Source: Euzebya pacifica
GTDB lineage: Bacteria; Actinomycetota; Nitriliruptoria; Euzebyales; Euzebyaceae
DNA length: 64,000 nucleotides
Reading direction: 5' to 3'
Assembly: GCF_003344865.1 (NCBI RefSeq)
Contig: NZ_CP031165.1
Location: 1,989,910 to 2,053,909 of the forward strand
The notes below the pieces were generated by a model. The model did not search any database. It saw only the letters and a program-made list of their open reading frames with translations, and was not told where the DNA came from. Numbering within the stretch: position 1 is the first letter of the stretch; the number at the start of each line of letters is the position of its first letter. This document shows, piece by piece, positions 25,603 to 34,587 of this stretch. A program made the position numbers and the translations under genes.

Positions 25603-27483
25603 ATGTCCATCAGCAGGCGACCGAGCCGCAGCGACGTGCTGCTGGCTGCCACCCCGGCGATCGTGGCGATCACCGGTTGGTTCGGAGGCAGGGATCCCTT
25701 CGAGGCACCGAAGCTCGCGGTCACCAGCGTCCTCGTTGCGGTTCTCATCGGCGCGGCAGTGCTCCGGTCCGGTCGGCGCGGGACGGTGGCCTGGGCCGGT
25801 TCGCCATGGTCAGCCGCTGTCGGCTTGTTCCTCTTCGTGGCCGGTGTCGCCGTCCTGACCGCCGACAACTCCCTCGCCGCCTTCTTCGGTGTCCCCTCGC
25901 GGCAGATCGGTTGGCTGCTCTACGCGAGCGCAGGCGGGGTGGGCCTCCTGGCCGCCGCATCGTCCGACGGGGTCTCGCTGGCTCGGCTGTTCCGCCGAGC
26001 GATGCTGATCGTCCTCGTGGTCGTTGGGGTATACGGGGTGCTGCAGCTGCTCGGCGCCGATCCGTTCCCTGTGTCGAGCTCGGTGAGCGGGGTCTTCGTG
26101 ACCCTGTCGAATCCCAACTTCGCCGGCGCATGGGGGGGTGCCCTGCTGGGACTGGCTGGGCTGACGTCGATCGATTCGTCCCTACCGAGGTGGGAACGTG
26201 GGATGGCCGTCGCGGGGGTCCTGGCGTCGGCTGTGCTGGTCGTCGGCGCCGCGTCCGTCGTCGGGGTCGTCGCGGCAGGGGTGTCGGCGGCCGTTGCCGT
26301 GGTGGTCTGGCTGCTCGGACGCACGGGCAGCCTTCGCCGCGTGGGGCTGCCGGTCGTCGGCGGTCTCGTGGGCGTCGCGGCGGTGCTCGGCGGTCTCGGG
26401 ACCTTCCAGATGGGTCCGCTCGCGAGGCTCGGAGAGGCGACCGGTGTCGTCCTGCGCCGCTTCTACTGGGACGCGGCGCTGTCCATGGCGGGCGACCAAC
26501 CCCTGACCGGCGTGGGATTCGACCGCTTCGTCCGCTTCTACCGGAGCTACCGTTCCCCGGCCGCGGCTGATCAGGTCGAGGTGACCATCGAGACCGACGC
26601 GGCCCACAGCGTGCCGCTGCACCTGCTGAGCGGGGGCGGGGTGCCGCTGCTGCTGGTCTGGCTCGTCCTTGTCGCGGTTGGCGCCTGGGCGGCTGTGCGC
26701 GCGGTCCGGGCGGCGGAGCGCGGTGGGCGGATGCTCGTCGGTGGCGTGGCCAGCGTGTGGGCGGCTGTCACGGTGCAGTCCTTGGCCAGCTTCGATGTCG
26801 CGGCACTGCTGGTGCTGTCGTTCGTCTGCGCGGGGATCCTCGCCGGGCTGGCGTGGCCGGACGCCACGAAATCCATGGCGCTGCCCGGCTCGACCGTCGA
26901 CACCGTCGTTCGCAAGAAGCGCACCACGACCACGACACGGCCCCCGGCATGGGCCGTCCCGCTCGCATGGACCCTCGCGGGGCTCCTCGTCGCGGGAGCC
27001 CTCCTCGTCGGGACGAAGCCGTTCCGCGCAGAGCTCGCGGCCAACACCGGCCAGGAGGCCCTGGCGGCGGGGCGTACCGACGTGGTCCAGCAGGCGTGGT
27101 CGCAGGCAGGCTCGATCGCACCGTGGGAGGTCGACTATCCCTATCGGGAGGGACTGGGACTGCTGCAGTTGGGAGCGCTCGAGGAGGGCGTGGAGGCCTT
27201 CGGACGGGCGCTGGGCATCCAGTCCGACCACGTCGCCTCCCTGGTGTCCCGTGCCCGCGCACTCGATGCCCTGCAACGCCGTGACGAGGCACGCGAGGAC
27301 TACCTGACCGCGCTGGAGCACGAACCGCAGCACCTGGACCTCAAGGTCGAGGTCGCGCTCTACGTCGCCGACAGCGATCGCTCGTTGGCCGAGGAGCTGT
27401 TGGCCGAGGTCGAGGCCCGCAACCCCGATCACGAGCAGATCGAGATCCTCCGTGAACGCCTCGCGCTGACCCCCGGGGACTGA
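25603..27483 (+). CDS. O-antigen ligase/polymerase (Wzy/WaaL-like) with C-terminal TPR region
   Basis: A 626-residue polytopic membrane protein with about eleven hydrophobic segments, an extracytoplasmic loop and the Wzy_C-type motif ETDAAHSVPLHLLSGGG. After the last helix (about residue 465) a soluble segment of about 150 residues carries TPR-like helices (GQEALAAGRTD, GLGLLQLGALEEGVEAF, ARALDALQRRDEAREDY). Such proteins polymerise or ligate lipid-linked oligosaccharides outside the membrane. The start ATG has GAGGAA upstream. It is the first gene of a run of glycan genes; the next begins 3 bases after its stop. Confidence 0.82.
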   Translation: MSISRRPSRSDVLLAATPAIVAITGWFGGRDPFEAPKLAVTSVLVAVLIGAAVLRSGRRGTVAWAGSPWSAAVGLFLFVAGVAVLTADNSLAAFFGVPSRQIGWLLYASAGGVGLLAAASSDGVSLARLFRRAMLIVLVVVGVYGVLQLLGADPFPVSSSVSGVFVTLSNPNFAGAWGGALLGLAGLTSIDSSLPRWERGMAVAGVLASAVLVVGAASVVGVVAAGVSAAVAVVVWLLGRTGSLRRVGLPVVGGLVGVAAVLGGLGTFQMGPLARLGEATGVVLRRFYWDAALSMAGDQPLTGVGFDRFVRFYRSYRSPAAADQVEVTIETDAAHSVPLHLLSGGGVPLLLVWLVLVAVGAWAAVRAVRAAERGGRMLVGGVASVWAAVTVQSLASFDVAALLVLSFVCAGILAGLAWPDATKSMALPGSTVDTVVRKKRTTTTTRPPAWAVPLAWTLAGLLVAGALLVGTKPFRAELAANTGQEALAAGRTDVVQQAWSQAGSIAPWEVDYPYREGLGLLQLGALEEGVEAFGRALGIQSDHVASLVSRARALDALQRRDEAREDYLTALEHEPQHLDLKVEVALYVADSDRSLAEELLAEVEARNPDHEQIEILRERLALTPGD

Positions 27484-27486
27484 CGC

Positions 27487-28632
27487 GTGACCCGCCGCAT
27501 CCGCGTCGTCCAGGTCATCGCGCGCCTCAACGTGGGTGGCCCGGCGGCGCTCGTGCTTGCCGTGGCCGGCGGCCTGGACCCCGACCGGTACGAATCGGTC
27601 GTCCTGCACGGCGAGGTCGACGAGGGCGAAGCGGACTGGCGCGACATCCGCGACGGGTCCAGCCTCGGGCGTCCCGTCGCGGGACTCGGGCGTGCGGTGC
27701 GTGCAGGTGACGACGCCCGGGCGATGGCCGTGCTGGTCCGTGAGCTGCGTCGGCTGCGCCCCGACGTCGTGCACACCCACACGGCCAAGGCCGGCGCCCT
27801 GGGACGGACGGCTGCCCGCCTCGCCACACGCAACGGCCGACGGCCGCGCATCGTCCACACCTTCCATGGCCACGTCCTGCACGGCTACTTCCGTCCCACG
27901 GTGCGCCGGGGGATCGTCACCGTGGAACGACAGCTGGCCCGCGGAACCGACCGGATCATCACCGTCGGTTCGCCGGTGCGCGACGACCTGCTGGCTGCCG
28001 GGATCGGTCGCCCCGAGCAGTACGCTGTCGTTCCTCCGGGCGTCGACCCGCTGCCCACCGTTCCAGCCGCCGAGGCACGGCGGTCCCTCGGGGTGCCCGA
28101 CGGCCGGCCGGTCGTGGCCTTCGTGGGCCGCCTGACACGCATCAAGCGGCCCGACCGGGCGGTGGACGCCATGCGGGCTGTCCGCGAGGCAGGCATCGAT
28201 GCCCATCTGGTGGTCGCGGGTGATGGCGATCTTCGTCATACCACTGAACGACGGGCCGCCGTCCTCGGCGATGCGGTGACGTTCCTGGGGTGGACCAGCG
28301 ACATCGGCAGGGTGCTGTCGGCCGCCGATGTGATCGTCCTCACGAGCGACAACGAAGGCATGCCCGTCACGCTCGTCGAAGCGGCCCACGCCGGCGTCCC
28401 TGCGGTGGCCACCGACGTCGGTGGTGTCGCTGAGGTCGTGGCCGATGGCGCGACAGGACTGGTCGTGGCCCCGACGGCCGCAGCGGTGGGGGAGGGCCTG
28501 GTGGGGCTGATCGGCGATCCCGAACGACGGGGCCGCATGGGAGCGGCAGCGACCGCCGACGCCGCGAGACGCTTCACCACCGCGTCGATGGTGGGTGCAC
28601 ACACGGCGATCTACGAGGAGGTCCTGTCGTGA
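27487..28632 (+). CDS. GT4-family glycosyltransferase
   Basis: A 381-residue GT-B glycosyltransferase. The N-terminal acceptor domain begins VVQVIARLNVGGPAALVLA and contains HTHTAKAGALGR and HTFHGHVLHGYF. The donor domain has VAFVGRLTRIKRPDRAV and the EX7E-type segment SDNEGMPVTLVEAAHAGVP typical of retaining GT4 enzymes. The HGHVLHGYF region resembles enzymes acting on polyprenyl-linked sugars. GTG start, 3 bases after the polymerase gene. The donor sugar is not predictable. Confidence 0.88.
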   Translation: MTRRIRVVQVIARLNVGGPAALVLAVAGGLDPDRYESVVLHGEVDEGEADWRDIRDGSSLGRPVAGLGRAVRAGDDARAMAVLVRELRRLRPDVVHTHTAKAGALGRTAARLATRNGRRPRIVHTFHGHVLHGYFRPTVRRGIVTVERQLARGTDRIITVGSPVRDDLLAAGIGRPEQYAVVPPGVDPLPTVPAAEARRSLGVPDGRPVVAFVGRLTRIKRPDRAVDAMRAVREAGIDAHLVVAGDGDLRHTTERRAAVLGDAVTFLGWTSDIGRVLSAADVIVLTSDNEGMPVTLVEAAHAGVPAVATDVGGVAEVVADGATGLVVAPTAAAVGEGLVGLIGDPERRGRMGAAATADAARRFTTASMVGAHTAIYEEVLS

Positions 28633-29711
28633 GCGTGCCGTCCGGCAGGATCCAGTACCTGTGCCTGCAGCCGACCCGTGAGGGCCAGGGGAGTCATGCG
28701 CACGTGTGGGGGCTGGTCGGGGGGCTCCAACGACGGGGCTGGACGGTCACGGTGCACCAGCCGCCGTTGGAGACGGGCCGTCGCGGCCTGTGGGGGAGGG
28801 TCGGTCCGATGCTGGCCGCCCAGACCTCGCTCTGGCGGGCCATGCGTCGTGACGACGTGCTCTACGTACGGATGCACCCGCTCGCCGCCCCGTTGTTGTG
28901 GACGAACGTCGTGGCAGGGCTGTGGCGGTCAAGGGCTCGAGCTGTGGTCGAGGTCAACGGTCCGGAGGACGACTGGATCGCCGCGTGGCCCTCCCTCGGC
29001 CGAGTGCGGGGCCTCCTGCGCATCCTGATCCGCTCGCAGCTGCGCGTGGCCGACGGTGTGGTGGTGGTCACCGAGGGCCTCGGCCACTGGGTTGCAGGCA
29101 TGGCTGGAGCTCAGGTCGAGGTCGAGGTCGTCCCCAACGGCGTCGATGTGACCCGCTTCGCCGCGGACCGTGGGGCCGAACCTCCGGGGGGTCGGCCCTA
29201 TGCGGTGTTCGTGGGTGAGCTCGCGCCGTGGCAGGGGGTCGAGGACCTCGTCGGGGCCTTCGCCCACGACGACTGGCCCGACGGCGTCGATCTCCTGGTC
29301 GCTGGCACGGGCGCGGGGGAGGGGCTGCTCGCGGACTGCCCCGCCGTTGACGGCCGAGCCCTCCGGCATCTCGGTGCCGTTCCGCACGACGACGTCCCCT
29401 CACTGCTCGCGGGTGCGTCCGTGGCGCTCGTGACCTCGCGCGACAGGGGCGGCACGGGCATCGCCCCGTTGAAGCTGTTCGAGGCGCTGTCCACAGGTGT
29501 CCCGGTCGTGGCCAGCGACGTCCCGGACATCCCTCGCTATCACTCCGGCCCGTTGGTGCGTCCGGGCGACGTGGCCGGATGGGCCGCAGCCGTCGCCGCG
29601 GTCGTCTCCGGTTCGGTCGAGACCGGGATCGCCCCAGCTGTGGACCACTCCTGGGACGACCGCGCCCGCCGGACCGAACGTCTCCTTGGGGACCGAAAGT
29701 CTCCCGACTGA
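28629..29711 (+). CDS. GT4-family glycosyltransferase
   Basis: A 360-residue GT-B enzyme that overlaps the previous gene as GTGA. Donor-domain motifs include YAVFVGELAPWQGVEDLV and the C-terminal RDRGGTGIAPLKLFEALST segment with its conserved glutamate. The N-terminal half has the Rossmann strands QGSHAHVWGLVGGLQRRG and VVPNGVDVTRFA at the domain junction. It probably adds a later sugar to the same oligosaccharide. Downstream is an 83-base gap before the epimerase gene. Confidence 0.86.
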   Translation: MSVPSGRIQYLCLQPTREGQGSHAHVWGLVGGLQRRGWTVTVHQPPLETGRRGLWGRVGPMLAAQTSLWRAMRRDDVLYVRMHPLAAPLLWTNVVAGLWRSRARAVVEVNGPEDDWIAAWPSLGRVRGLLRILIRSQLRVADGVVVVTEGLGHWVAGMAGAQVEVEVVPNGVDVTRFAADRGAEPPGGRPYAVFVGELAPWQGVEDLVGAFAHDDWPDGVDLLVAGTGAGEGLLADCPAVDGRALRHLGAVPHDDVPSLLAGASVALVTSRDRGGTGIAPLKLFEALSTGVPVVASDVPDIPRYHSGPLVRPGDVAGWAAAVAAVVSGSVETGIAPAVDHSWDDRARRTERLLGDRKSPD

Positions 29712-29794
29712 CCTGCACGCACGGTCGACCGAACGTGGCTCGTGGGGACGTAGGCTGAGGGCGAGTCGCAACCGAACAGAAGGCGAGGACAGGC

Positions 29795-30754
29795 GTGCGC
29801 GCCCTCATCACTGGCGGGGCGGGGTTCATCGGGTCCCACCTTGCCGACCACCTGATCGCCAACGGCGACGAGGTGATCGCCCTGGACAACCTGTCCACGG
29901 GCCGCCACGGCAACATCGAGCACTTGATCGGTCGGCCGGACTTCGAGTTCGTGCTCGGCTCGATCCTGAACGCCGACCTCGTCGACGACTGCGTCAGCCG
30001 GGCCGACGTCGTGTTCCACCTCGCGGCCGCCGTGGGTGTCGAGCTGATCGTGCGCAAGCCCGTGGAGTCGCTGCGGACCAACATCGTCGGTAGCGAGACG
30101 GTCATCGAGAAGGCCCACAAGTACGGCAAGGCGGTGCTGGTCACCTCCACCAGCGAGATCTACGGCAAGAACACCTCCGATTCGCTGTCGGAGGACGACG
30201 ACCGGATTCTCGGCTCGCCGCTGAAGTCCCGCTGGGCCTACAGCGAGGCGAAGGCGATCGAGGAGATCCTCGCGTACACGTACTTCCGGGAGAAGGGGCT
30301 GCCGACCGTCATCGTTCGCCTCTTCAACACCGTCGGACCCCGACAGGTCGGGCACTACGGCATGGTCGTGCCCCGATTCGTCAACCAGGCCCTGCGCGGT
30401 CACGCGCTGACCGTCTTCGGTGACGGTGCCCAGACCCGCTGCTTCGTCGATGTGGGCGATGTCGTCCCGGCGCTGGACACCTTGATCCGCACCGAGGGGG
30501 CGCACGGAAACGTCTTCAACCTCGGGAGCAGCGACGAGGTCAGCATCGCCGAGCTGGCGGCTCGGATCATCGACCTGACCGGCTCGACCAGCCAGATCCG
30601 CAAGGTGCCCTACAGCGAGGCGTACGAGGAGGGATTCGAGGACATGGAACGACGCGTCCCCAACACCTCCCGTGTGCACGACCTCATCGGCTGGGCCCCC
30701 CAGCGGGGCCTGGACGACATCATCCAGCGTGTGATCGAGGAGCAGCGGTCCTGA
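29795..30754 (+). CDS. NAD-dependent nucleotide-sugar epimerase/dehydratase (extended SDR)
   Basis: A 319-residue extended short-chain dehydrogenase with the NAD-binding ITGGAGFIGSHLADHL motif, the catalytic Ser/Thr in STSEIYG and the Tyr-x-x-x-Lys pair in RWAYSEAKAIEE. RLFNTVGPRQVGHYGMV and DGAQTRCFVDVGD are close to the UDP-glucuronate decarboxylase/UDP-glucose 4-epimerase group. Exact reaction is uncertain. GTG start with GAGGA upstream. The following transferase gene probably overlaps its stop. Confidence 0.88.
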   Translation: MRALITGGAGFIGSHLADHLIANGDEVIALDNLSTGRHGNIEHLIGRPDFEFVLGSILNADLVDDCVSRADVVFHLAAAVGVELIVRKPVESLRTNIVGSETVIEKAHKYGKAVLVTSTSEIYGKNTSDSLSEDDDRILGSPLKSRWAYSEAKAIEEILAYTYFREKGLPTVIVRLFNTVGPRQVGHYGMVVPRFVNQALRGHALTVFGDGAQTRCFVDVGDVVPALDTLIRTEGAHGNVFNLGSSDEVSIAELAARIIDLTGSTSQIRKVPYSEAYEEGFEDMERRVPNTSRVHDLIGWAPQRGLDDIIQRVIEEQRS

Positions 30755-30780
30755 GCGAACTGACGTGGTGGGTCTATCCC

Positions 30781-31878
30781 GTGGTGTTCGTCGCCTCGGG
30801 CCTGCTGTCGTGGCTGCTGGTGCCGCTGGCCATCAGGGTGGCCACCCGCCGGGAGGTCGTCGACCGACCCGGCGGCTACAAGGTCCAGGACGACCCGGTG
30901 CCCTATCTGGGCGGCGTCGCCATCGTGCTGGCCTTCGCAGCGGTGGTGCTTGCCGCCGCGCTCGTCCGCCCACCGGTCAGCGGGTTCGAGGAGCTCGCGG
31001 TCATCCTGGGGCTGGGCGTCGGGCTGGCCGCGGTCGGCCTCGTCGATGACCTCAGGGGACTCGGCCCGTTCCTGCGGCTCGGGCTGCAGGTCGGGGCGGC
31101 GGGCGGGCTGCTGGCCACCGACGTCGTCGTGCGGTTGGTCGACGGTGGCGGGCCCATCGACATGGCCATCACGGTCCTGTGGATCGCGGGGATCACCAAC
31201 GCCTTCAACCTGCTGGACAACATGGACGGCCTGAGCGCTGGCACCGCCATGATCGCCGCCCTGTCGTTCTTCCTGATCGCCGCGCTCAACGGTCAGTTCC
31301 TCGTCGGCGCGCTGTCCGCGGCGCTGGCCGGCTGTGCGCTCGGCTTCCTGCGCCACAACTTCCACCCGGCCCGGATCTACATGGGGGACGCCGGGTCGCT
31401 GTTCCTCGGCTTCGTGCTCGCGGTGCTGGGCCTCAAGCTGCGCTTCGACGCGCCACGACAGATCACGGCCTTCGTGCCGATCGTGGTGCTGGGCCTGCCG
31501 ATCCTCGACACGGCGCTGGTGACTGTCCAGCGGTTGCGTCACGGCCGCAACCCCCTGAGCGGCGGGCGGGACCACCTGTCGCACCGTCTGGTCTTCATCG
31601 GCCTCCCCGTCCCGCGCGCTGTGCGCATCCTGTACCTGCTGGCCGGCATGCTTGGTTGGCTGGGGTTGGTCATCAGTCGCCTGGACATCACGACCGCCTA
31701 CCTGCTCCTCGGATTCGTTGTGGCTGGCCTGGTGGCTGTCGGGGTGCTCCTCGGGCGTGTCCCGGTCTACTCCAACTCGCAGGGTGCCAAGGTGATGCTG
31801 CAGAAGGTCGAGCGGTCCGAAGCCGACTACGCCCACGAGCGCCCCTCTGTGGTCGCAGGCTCGGGTCTCGATGACTGA
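30781..31878 (+). CDS. WecA/MraY-family polyprenyl-phosphate sugar-1-phosphate transferase
   Basis: A polytopic enzyme that starts lipid-linked glycan synthesis by moving a (N-acetyl)hexosamine 1-phosphate to polyprenyl phosphate. Family motifs are VPYLGGVAI, VGLVDDLRGLG, the catalytic NLLDNMDGLSAG, HNFHPARIYMGDAGS and RDHLSHRLVFIG. About eleven transmembrane helices are visible. GTG 30781 is the first standard start, but a CTG at 30751 that overlaps the epimerase stop as CTGA has GAGGAG eight bases upstream and adds residues that fit the first helix. The downstream glycosyltransferase overlaps by 8 bases. Confidence 0.9.
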   Translation: MVFVASGLLSWLLVPLAIRVATRREVVDRPGGYKVQDDPVPYLGGVAIVLAFAAVVLAAALVRPPVSGFEELAVILGLGVGLAAVGLVDDLRGLGPFLRLGLQVGAAGGLLATDVVVRLVDGGGPIDMAITVLWIAGITNAFNLLDNMDGLSAGTAMIAALSFFLIAALNGQFLVGALSAALAGCALGFLRHNFHPARIYMGDAGSLFLGFVLAVLGLKLRFDAPRQITAFVPIVVLGLPILDTALVTVQRLRHGRNPLSGGRDHLSHRLVFIGLPVPRAVRILYLLAGMLGWLGLVISRLDITTAYLLLGFVVAGLVAVGVLLGRVPVYSNSQGAKVMLQKVERSEADYAHERPSVVAGSGLDD

Positions 31879-33061
31879 GCAAGCCGCCCCAGCGAGGGAC
31901 CAACGTGGGCAGCGGTTGCGAGTGCTCATGCTGGTGCTGTCGGATGTCGACCGCGATTCGAGAGTCCAGCGTGAGGCATCAGCACTGGCAGAGGACGGAC
32001 ACCGGGTCACCGTCGTGGGACAGGCCGGGACATCGCGGCCCGAATATCGAGTCATCGGCGTCGGCGGCGTCCGATCAGCCCATCCGCAGGTGACGGTGCC
32101 GCTGGCCTTCAGGAGTGCTCGGCGTGCCGCCCGGTGGGCGCTGCTTCCCGAGTTCCTGTCTTATCTCGCCCATCGGTTCAGCACCGATGCTCGTCGAGTC
32201 GCAATCGATGTCGGCCCGTTCGACGTCGTCCATGCACATGACTTCTCGACACTCCCCCTGGGAGCGAAACTTGCAGATTGGTTCGGCGCGCACCTCGTCT
32301 ACGATGCCCACGAATGCTGGGCTGGCCGGCACAAGGACGGCCGCGACGACGTCGTGCGTGATCTCTTGCATCTCCGGCAGGAACGGGTCCTCGGAAGGCG
32401 CGCCGACGCGGTCATCACCGTCAGCCCGACCCTTGCACGATGGCTGGGCGAGCGTCTGGGGCGAACGGTCGCGGTCGTCCGCAACAGCTTCCCCGAACTC
32501 GAAGGTCCGTCCCCCACTCCTGTCACCCCTCCCGTCGGCCTCGTGTACGCAGGAAACATCGCGCCCGGACGTGATCTGGAAACCTTGGCTGCCGCAGCTG
32601 ATGGCCTAGCGGTCGAGCCGGTGTTGCTCGGCCCCCGGTCCAGGGGAGTGGACCTCGGCGCCCTGACATCTGGGCCTCCCGTCCCCGTGGACGACGTCGA
32701 TCAGATCTACGCACAGAACGGACTGGCGTTCATCCCACTGACCGACGACTGCATGAACCACCGGTTCGCCCTTCCCAACAAGCTCTTCCAGGCCGTACGG
32801 GCTGGGGTACCGGTGGTCGCCGCGGACCTGCCTCAGCTACGCGAGGTCGTTCGCGCCCAGGGCGTGGGCACGCTGTACACCCCTGGGGACCGCGACTCGC
32901 TCGTCCGCGCAGTCCAGTCGGCGATCGACGGTCACGAACGCCATTTGCGCGCGGTTGCAGTGGCGGCGGAGCAGTTCTCCTGGACGCGTGATGCCGCCGT
33001 GCTTCGTCAGACCTACCGCGGCCTGCTGCGGCCGGGTCGCTCGATGGGTTCGGCCACGTGA
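31871..33061 (+). CDS. GT4-family glycosyltransferase
   Basis: A 396-residue GT-B glycosyltransferase. It has VLMLVLSDVDRDSRVQREA, VVHAHDFSTLPLG and LVYDAHECWAG in the acceptor domain, and the donor-domain motifs GLVYAGNIAPGRDLET and the conserved NHRFALPNKLFQAVRAGVP. The NHRFxLPNKLFE-type segment also occurs in the glycosyltransferase at 46003, so the two may be related. From this gene onward the base composition falls below that of the preceding genes. The gene is intact and ends 81 bases before the insertion sequence. Confidence 0.87.
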   Translation: MTEQAAPARDQRGQRLRVLMLVLSDVDRDSRVQREASALAEDGHRVTVVGQAGTSRPEYRVIGVGGVRSAHPQVTVPLAFRSARRAARWALLPEFLSYLAHRFSTDARRVAIDVGPFDVVHAHDFSTLPLGAKLADWFGAHLVYDAHECWAGRHKDGRDDVVRDLLHLRQERVLGRRADAVITVSPTLARWLGERLGRTVAVVRNSFPELEGPSPTPVTPPVGLVYAGNIAPGRDLETLAAAADGLAVEPVLLGPRSRGVDLGALTSGPPVPVDDVDQIYAQNGLAFIPLTDDCMNHRFALPNKLFQAVRAGVPVVAADLPQLREVVRAQGVGTLYTPGDRDSLVRAVQSAIDGHERHLRAVAVAAEQFSWTRDAAVLRQTYRGLLRPGRSMGSAT

Positions 33062-33142
33062 ACCTCGCCATGCAGTTCGCACGTCCGTCACCCGCCCCTA
33101 CAGTTGGGCTGAACGGCGATCAGCACGATCACGTCCCGGCCG

Positions 33143-34480
33143 GTGGTGTAGAAGCCCGTGCGCTTGATTCAGTTGGTCACTGCGGGGATTGACGGTATCT
33201 GATCGTCGGAGCGATCGAGGAGGGGTTCGAGGGTGACGGCGGCCATGTAGCGCCGCGGAGCGGCGATCAGTTCTTCGTTGACCTCCACCAGCAACGCGCC
33301 GACGAGCCGGATGACTGATTCGGGGTCGGGGAAGATCTGCACGACATCGGTGCGGCGCTTGAGCTCACGGTTGAGCCGCTCGATCGGATTGTTGGACCAG
33401 ATCTTTGACCAGTGCACGGGTGGGAACGCCGCGTAGGCGAGCAGGTCATCCTCCATCGCCTCAAGCCGCTTGGCCACCTTGGGCGCCACGGTCTCGAGTT
33501 GTTGACAGACGGTGCGGAGCTGGGCGCGTGCGGCATCGCCGTCGGGCTGGGCGAAGATGGTGGAGATCAACGCGCTGATGAGCTGCCGCTGGCTGTGGTT
33601 GGCGACGGCGAGCAGGTTGCGCTTGGCATGCACGCGACATCGTTGCCATCCGGAGCCCTGGAGGACCCGTCGGATCGCGGCGCGCAGGCCGGCGTGGGCG
33701 TCGGAGATCACCAGTTGGACCCCGTTCAGGCCGCGGTCGACGAGGTCGCGGAGGAACTCGGTCCAAAACGTCTCGTTCTCGCTGTTGCCGATGTCGACAC
33801 CGAGGACCTCGCGGTGCCCGTCGGCGCGGACGCCGGTGGCGATCACGACGGCTTTGGAGACGACCTGGCCGTGCTCGCGGACGTGGACGTAGGTGGCGTC
33901 CAGCCAGATGTAGGGGAACGGCTGATGATCAAGCCGGCGGCCTCGAAGGATGGCGACGTCGTCATCGATGAGCTTGCAGATTCGCGACACCGTTGACTTG
34001 GACACGCCCGAGTCGACGCCGAGCGCTTTGACCAGGTCATCGACTTTCCGGGTGGAGGTGCCGGTGATGTAGGCCCGCATGATCACCGCCCACAGCGCCT
34101 TGTCGATCCGGCGGCGTGGCTCGAGCAGCTCAGGGAAGAACGACCCTTTGCGGAGCTTGGGGATGCCGACCTCGACATCACCGGCGGGGGTGGACAGCAG
34201 TTTGGGCCGATGCCCGTTCCGCAGGTTGCTGCGGGCTGGGGTTCGTTCACCGTGGTCGGCGCCGATCTTGGCCGACACCTCGGCCTCGATCAGTTCCTGC
34301 AAGGCGGTGCCGAGGATCTCGGCGATGGACGTGGTGAGCGTCGCGTCGGTCCCGATCAGGGCGTCAGCGAGCTCGGACAGGGCAGACTGGCTATGGGTCA
34401 TCGTGCGTGCCTTCTTTGCGTAGGAGCTTTGGAAGTTCGCACGGTGGCCCGCCTACACGGCGGACCTGCTCCTACACCAC
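33143..34480. mobile_element. IS256-family insertion sequence
   Basis: About 1338 bases containing a single complete transposase gene. The ends are imperfect inverted repeats: GTGGTGTAGAAGCCCGTG at 33143-33160 and, on the reverse strand, GTGGTGTAGGAGCAGGTC at 34480-34463 (14 of 18 match). The eight bases outside each end (CCCGGCCG and GTGGTGAG) do not match, so no target duplication is visible. The transposase is intact, suggesting a recent or still active element. It separates a glycosyltransferase gene from wecB near the left edge of a lower-GC segment. Confidence 0.85.
33169..34401 (-). CDS. IS256-family transposase (mutator type)
   Basis: A 410-residue DDE transposase of the mutator/IS256 group. 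The three acidic catalytic residues lie in PYIWLDATYVHVRE, QLVISDAHAGLRAA and NNPIERLNRELKRRTDV. The conserved GWQRCRVHAKRNLL segment and the N-terminal zinc/helix region (TPARSNLRNGHRPK) are also typical. Full length for the family and no internal stop. It lies inside inverted repeats and fills almost the whole element. Confidence 0.95.
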   Translation of the reverse strand: MTHSQSALSELADALIGTDATLTTSIAEILGTALQELIEAEVSAKIGADHGERTPARSNLRNGHRPKLLSTPAGDVEVGIPKLRKGSFFPELLEPRRRIDKALWAVIMRAYITGTSTRKVDDLVKALGVDSGVSKSTVSRICKLIDDDVAILRGRRLDHQPFPYIWLDATYVHVREHGQVVSKAVVIATGVRADGHREVLGVDIGNSENETFWTEFLRDLVDRGLNGVQLVISDAHAGLRAAIRRVLQGSGWQRCRVHAKRNLLAVANHSQRQLISALISTIFAQPDGDAARAQLRTVCQQLETVAPKVAKRLEAMEDDLLAYAAFPPVHWSKIWSNNPIERLNRELKRRTDVVQIFPDPESVIRLVGALLVEVNEELIAAPRRYMAAVTLEPLLDRSDDQIPSIPAVTN

Positions 34481-34587
34481 GTGGTGAGACTCACCCATCA
34501 GCACGAGAGCGTCAACCCACGGGGTGTGCACTCAAGCCAGCGAGGGATCTTCGGCGCTCACGCAAACCAGGATGACCGGGAGACGAA

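Noticed and set aside
26182-28602. An 806-codon minus-strand open frame across the polymerase and glycosyltransferase genes
   Set aside because: It spans two real genes and their junction, is Arg/His/Gly-rich and is a typical high-GC shadow.
34481-34492. The CACCAC/GTGGTG palindrome at the right IS end as part of a target duplication
   Set aside because: No matching sequence lies at the left end. It is simply the terminal repeat next to a chance complement.
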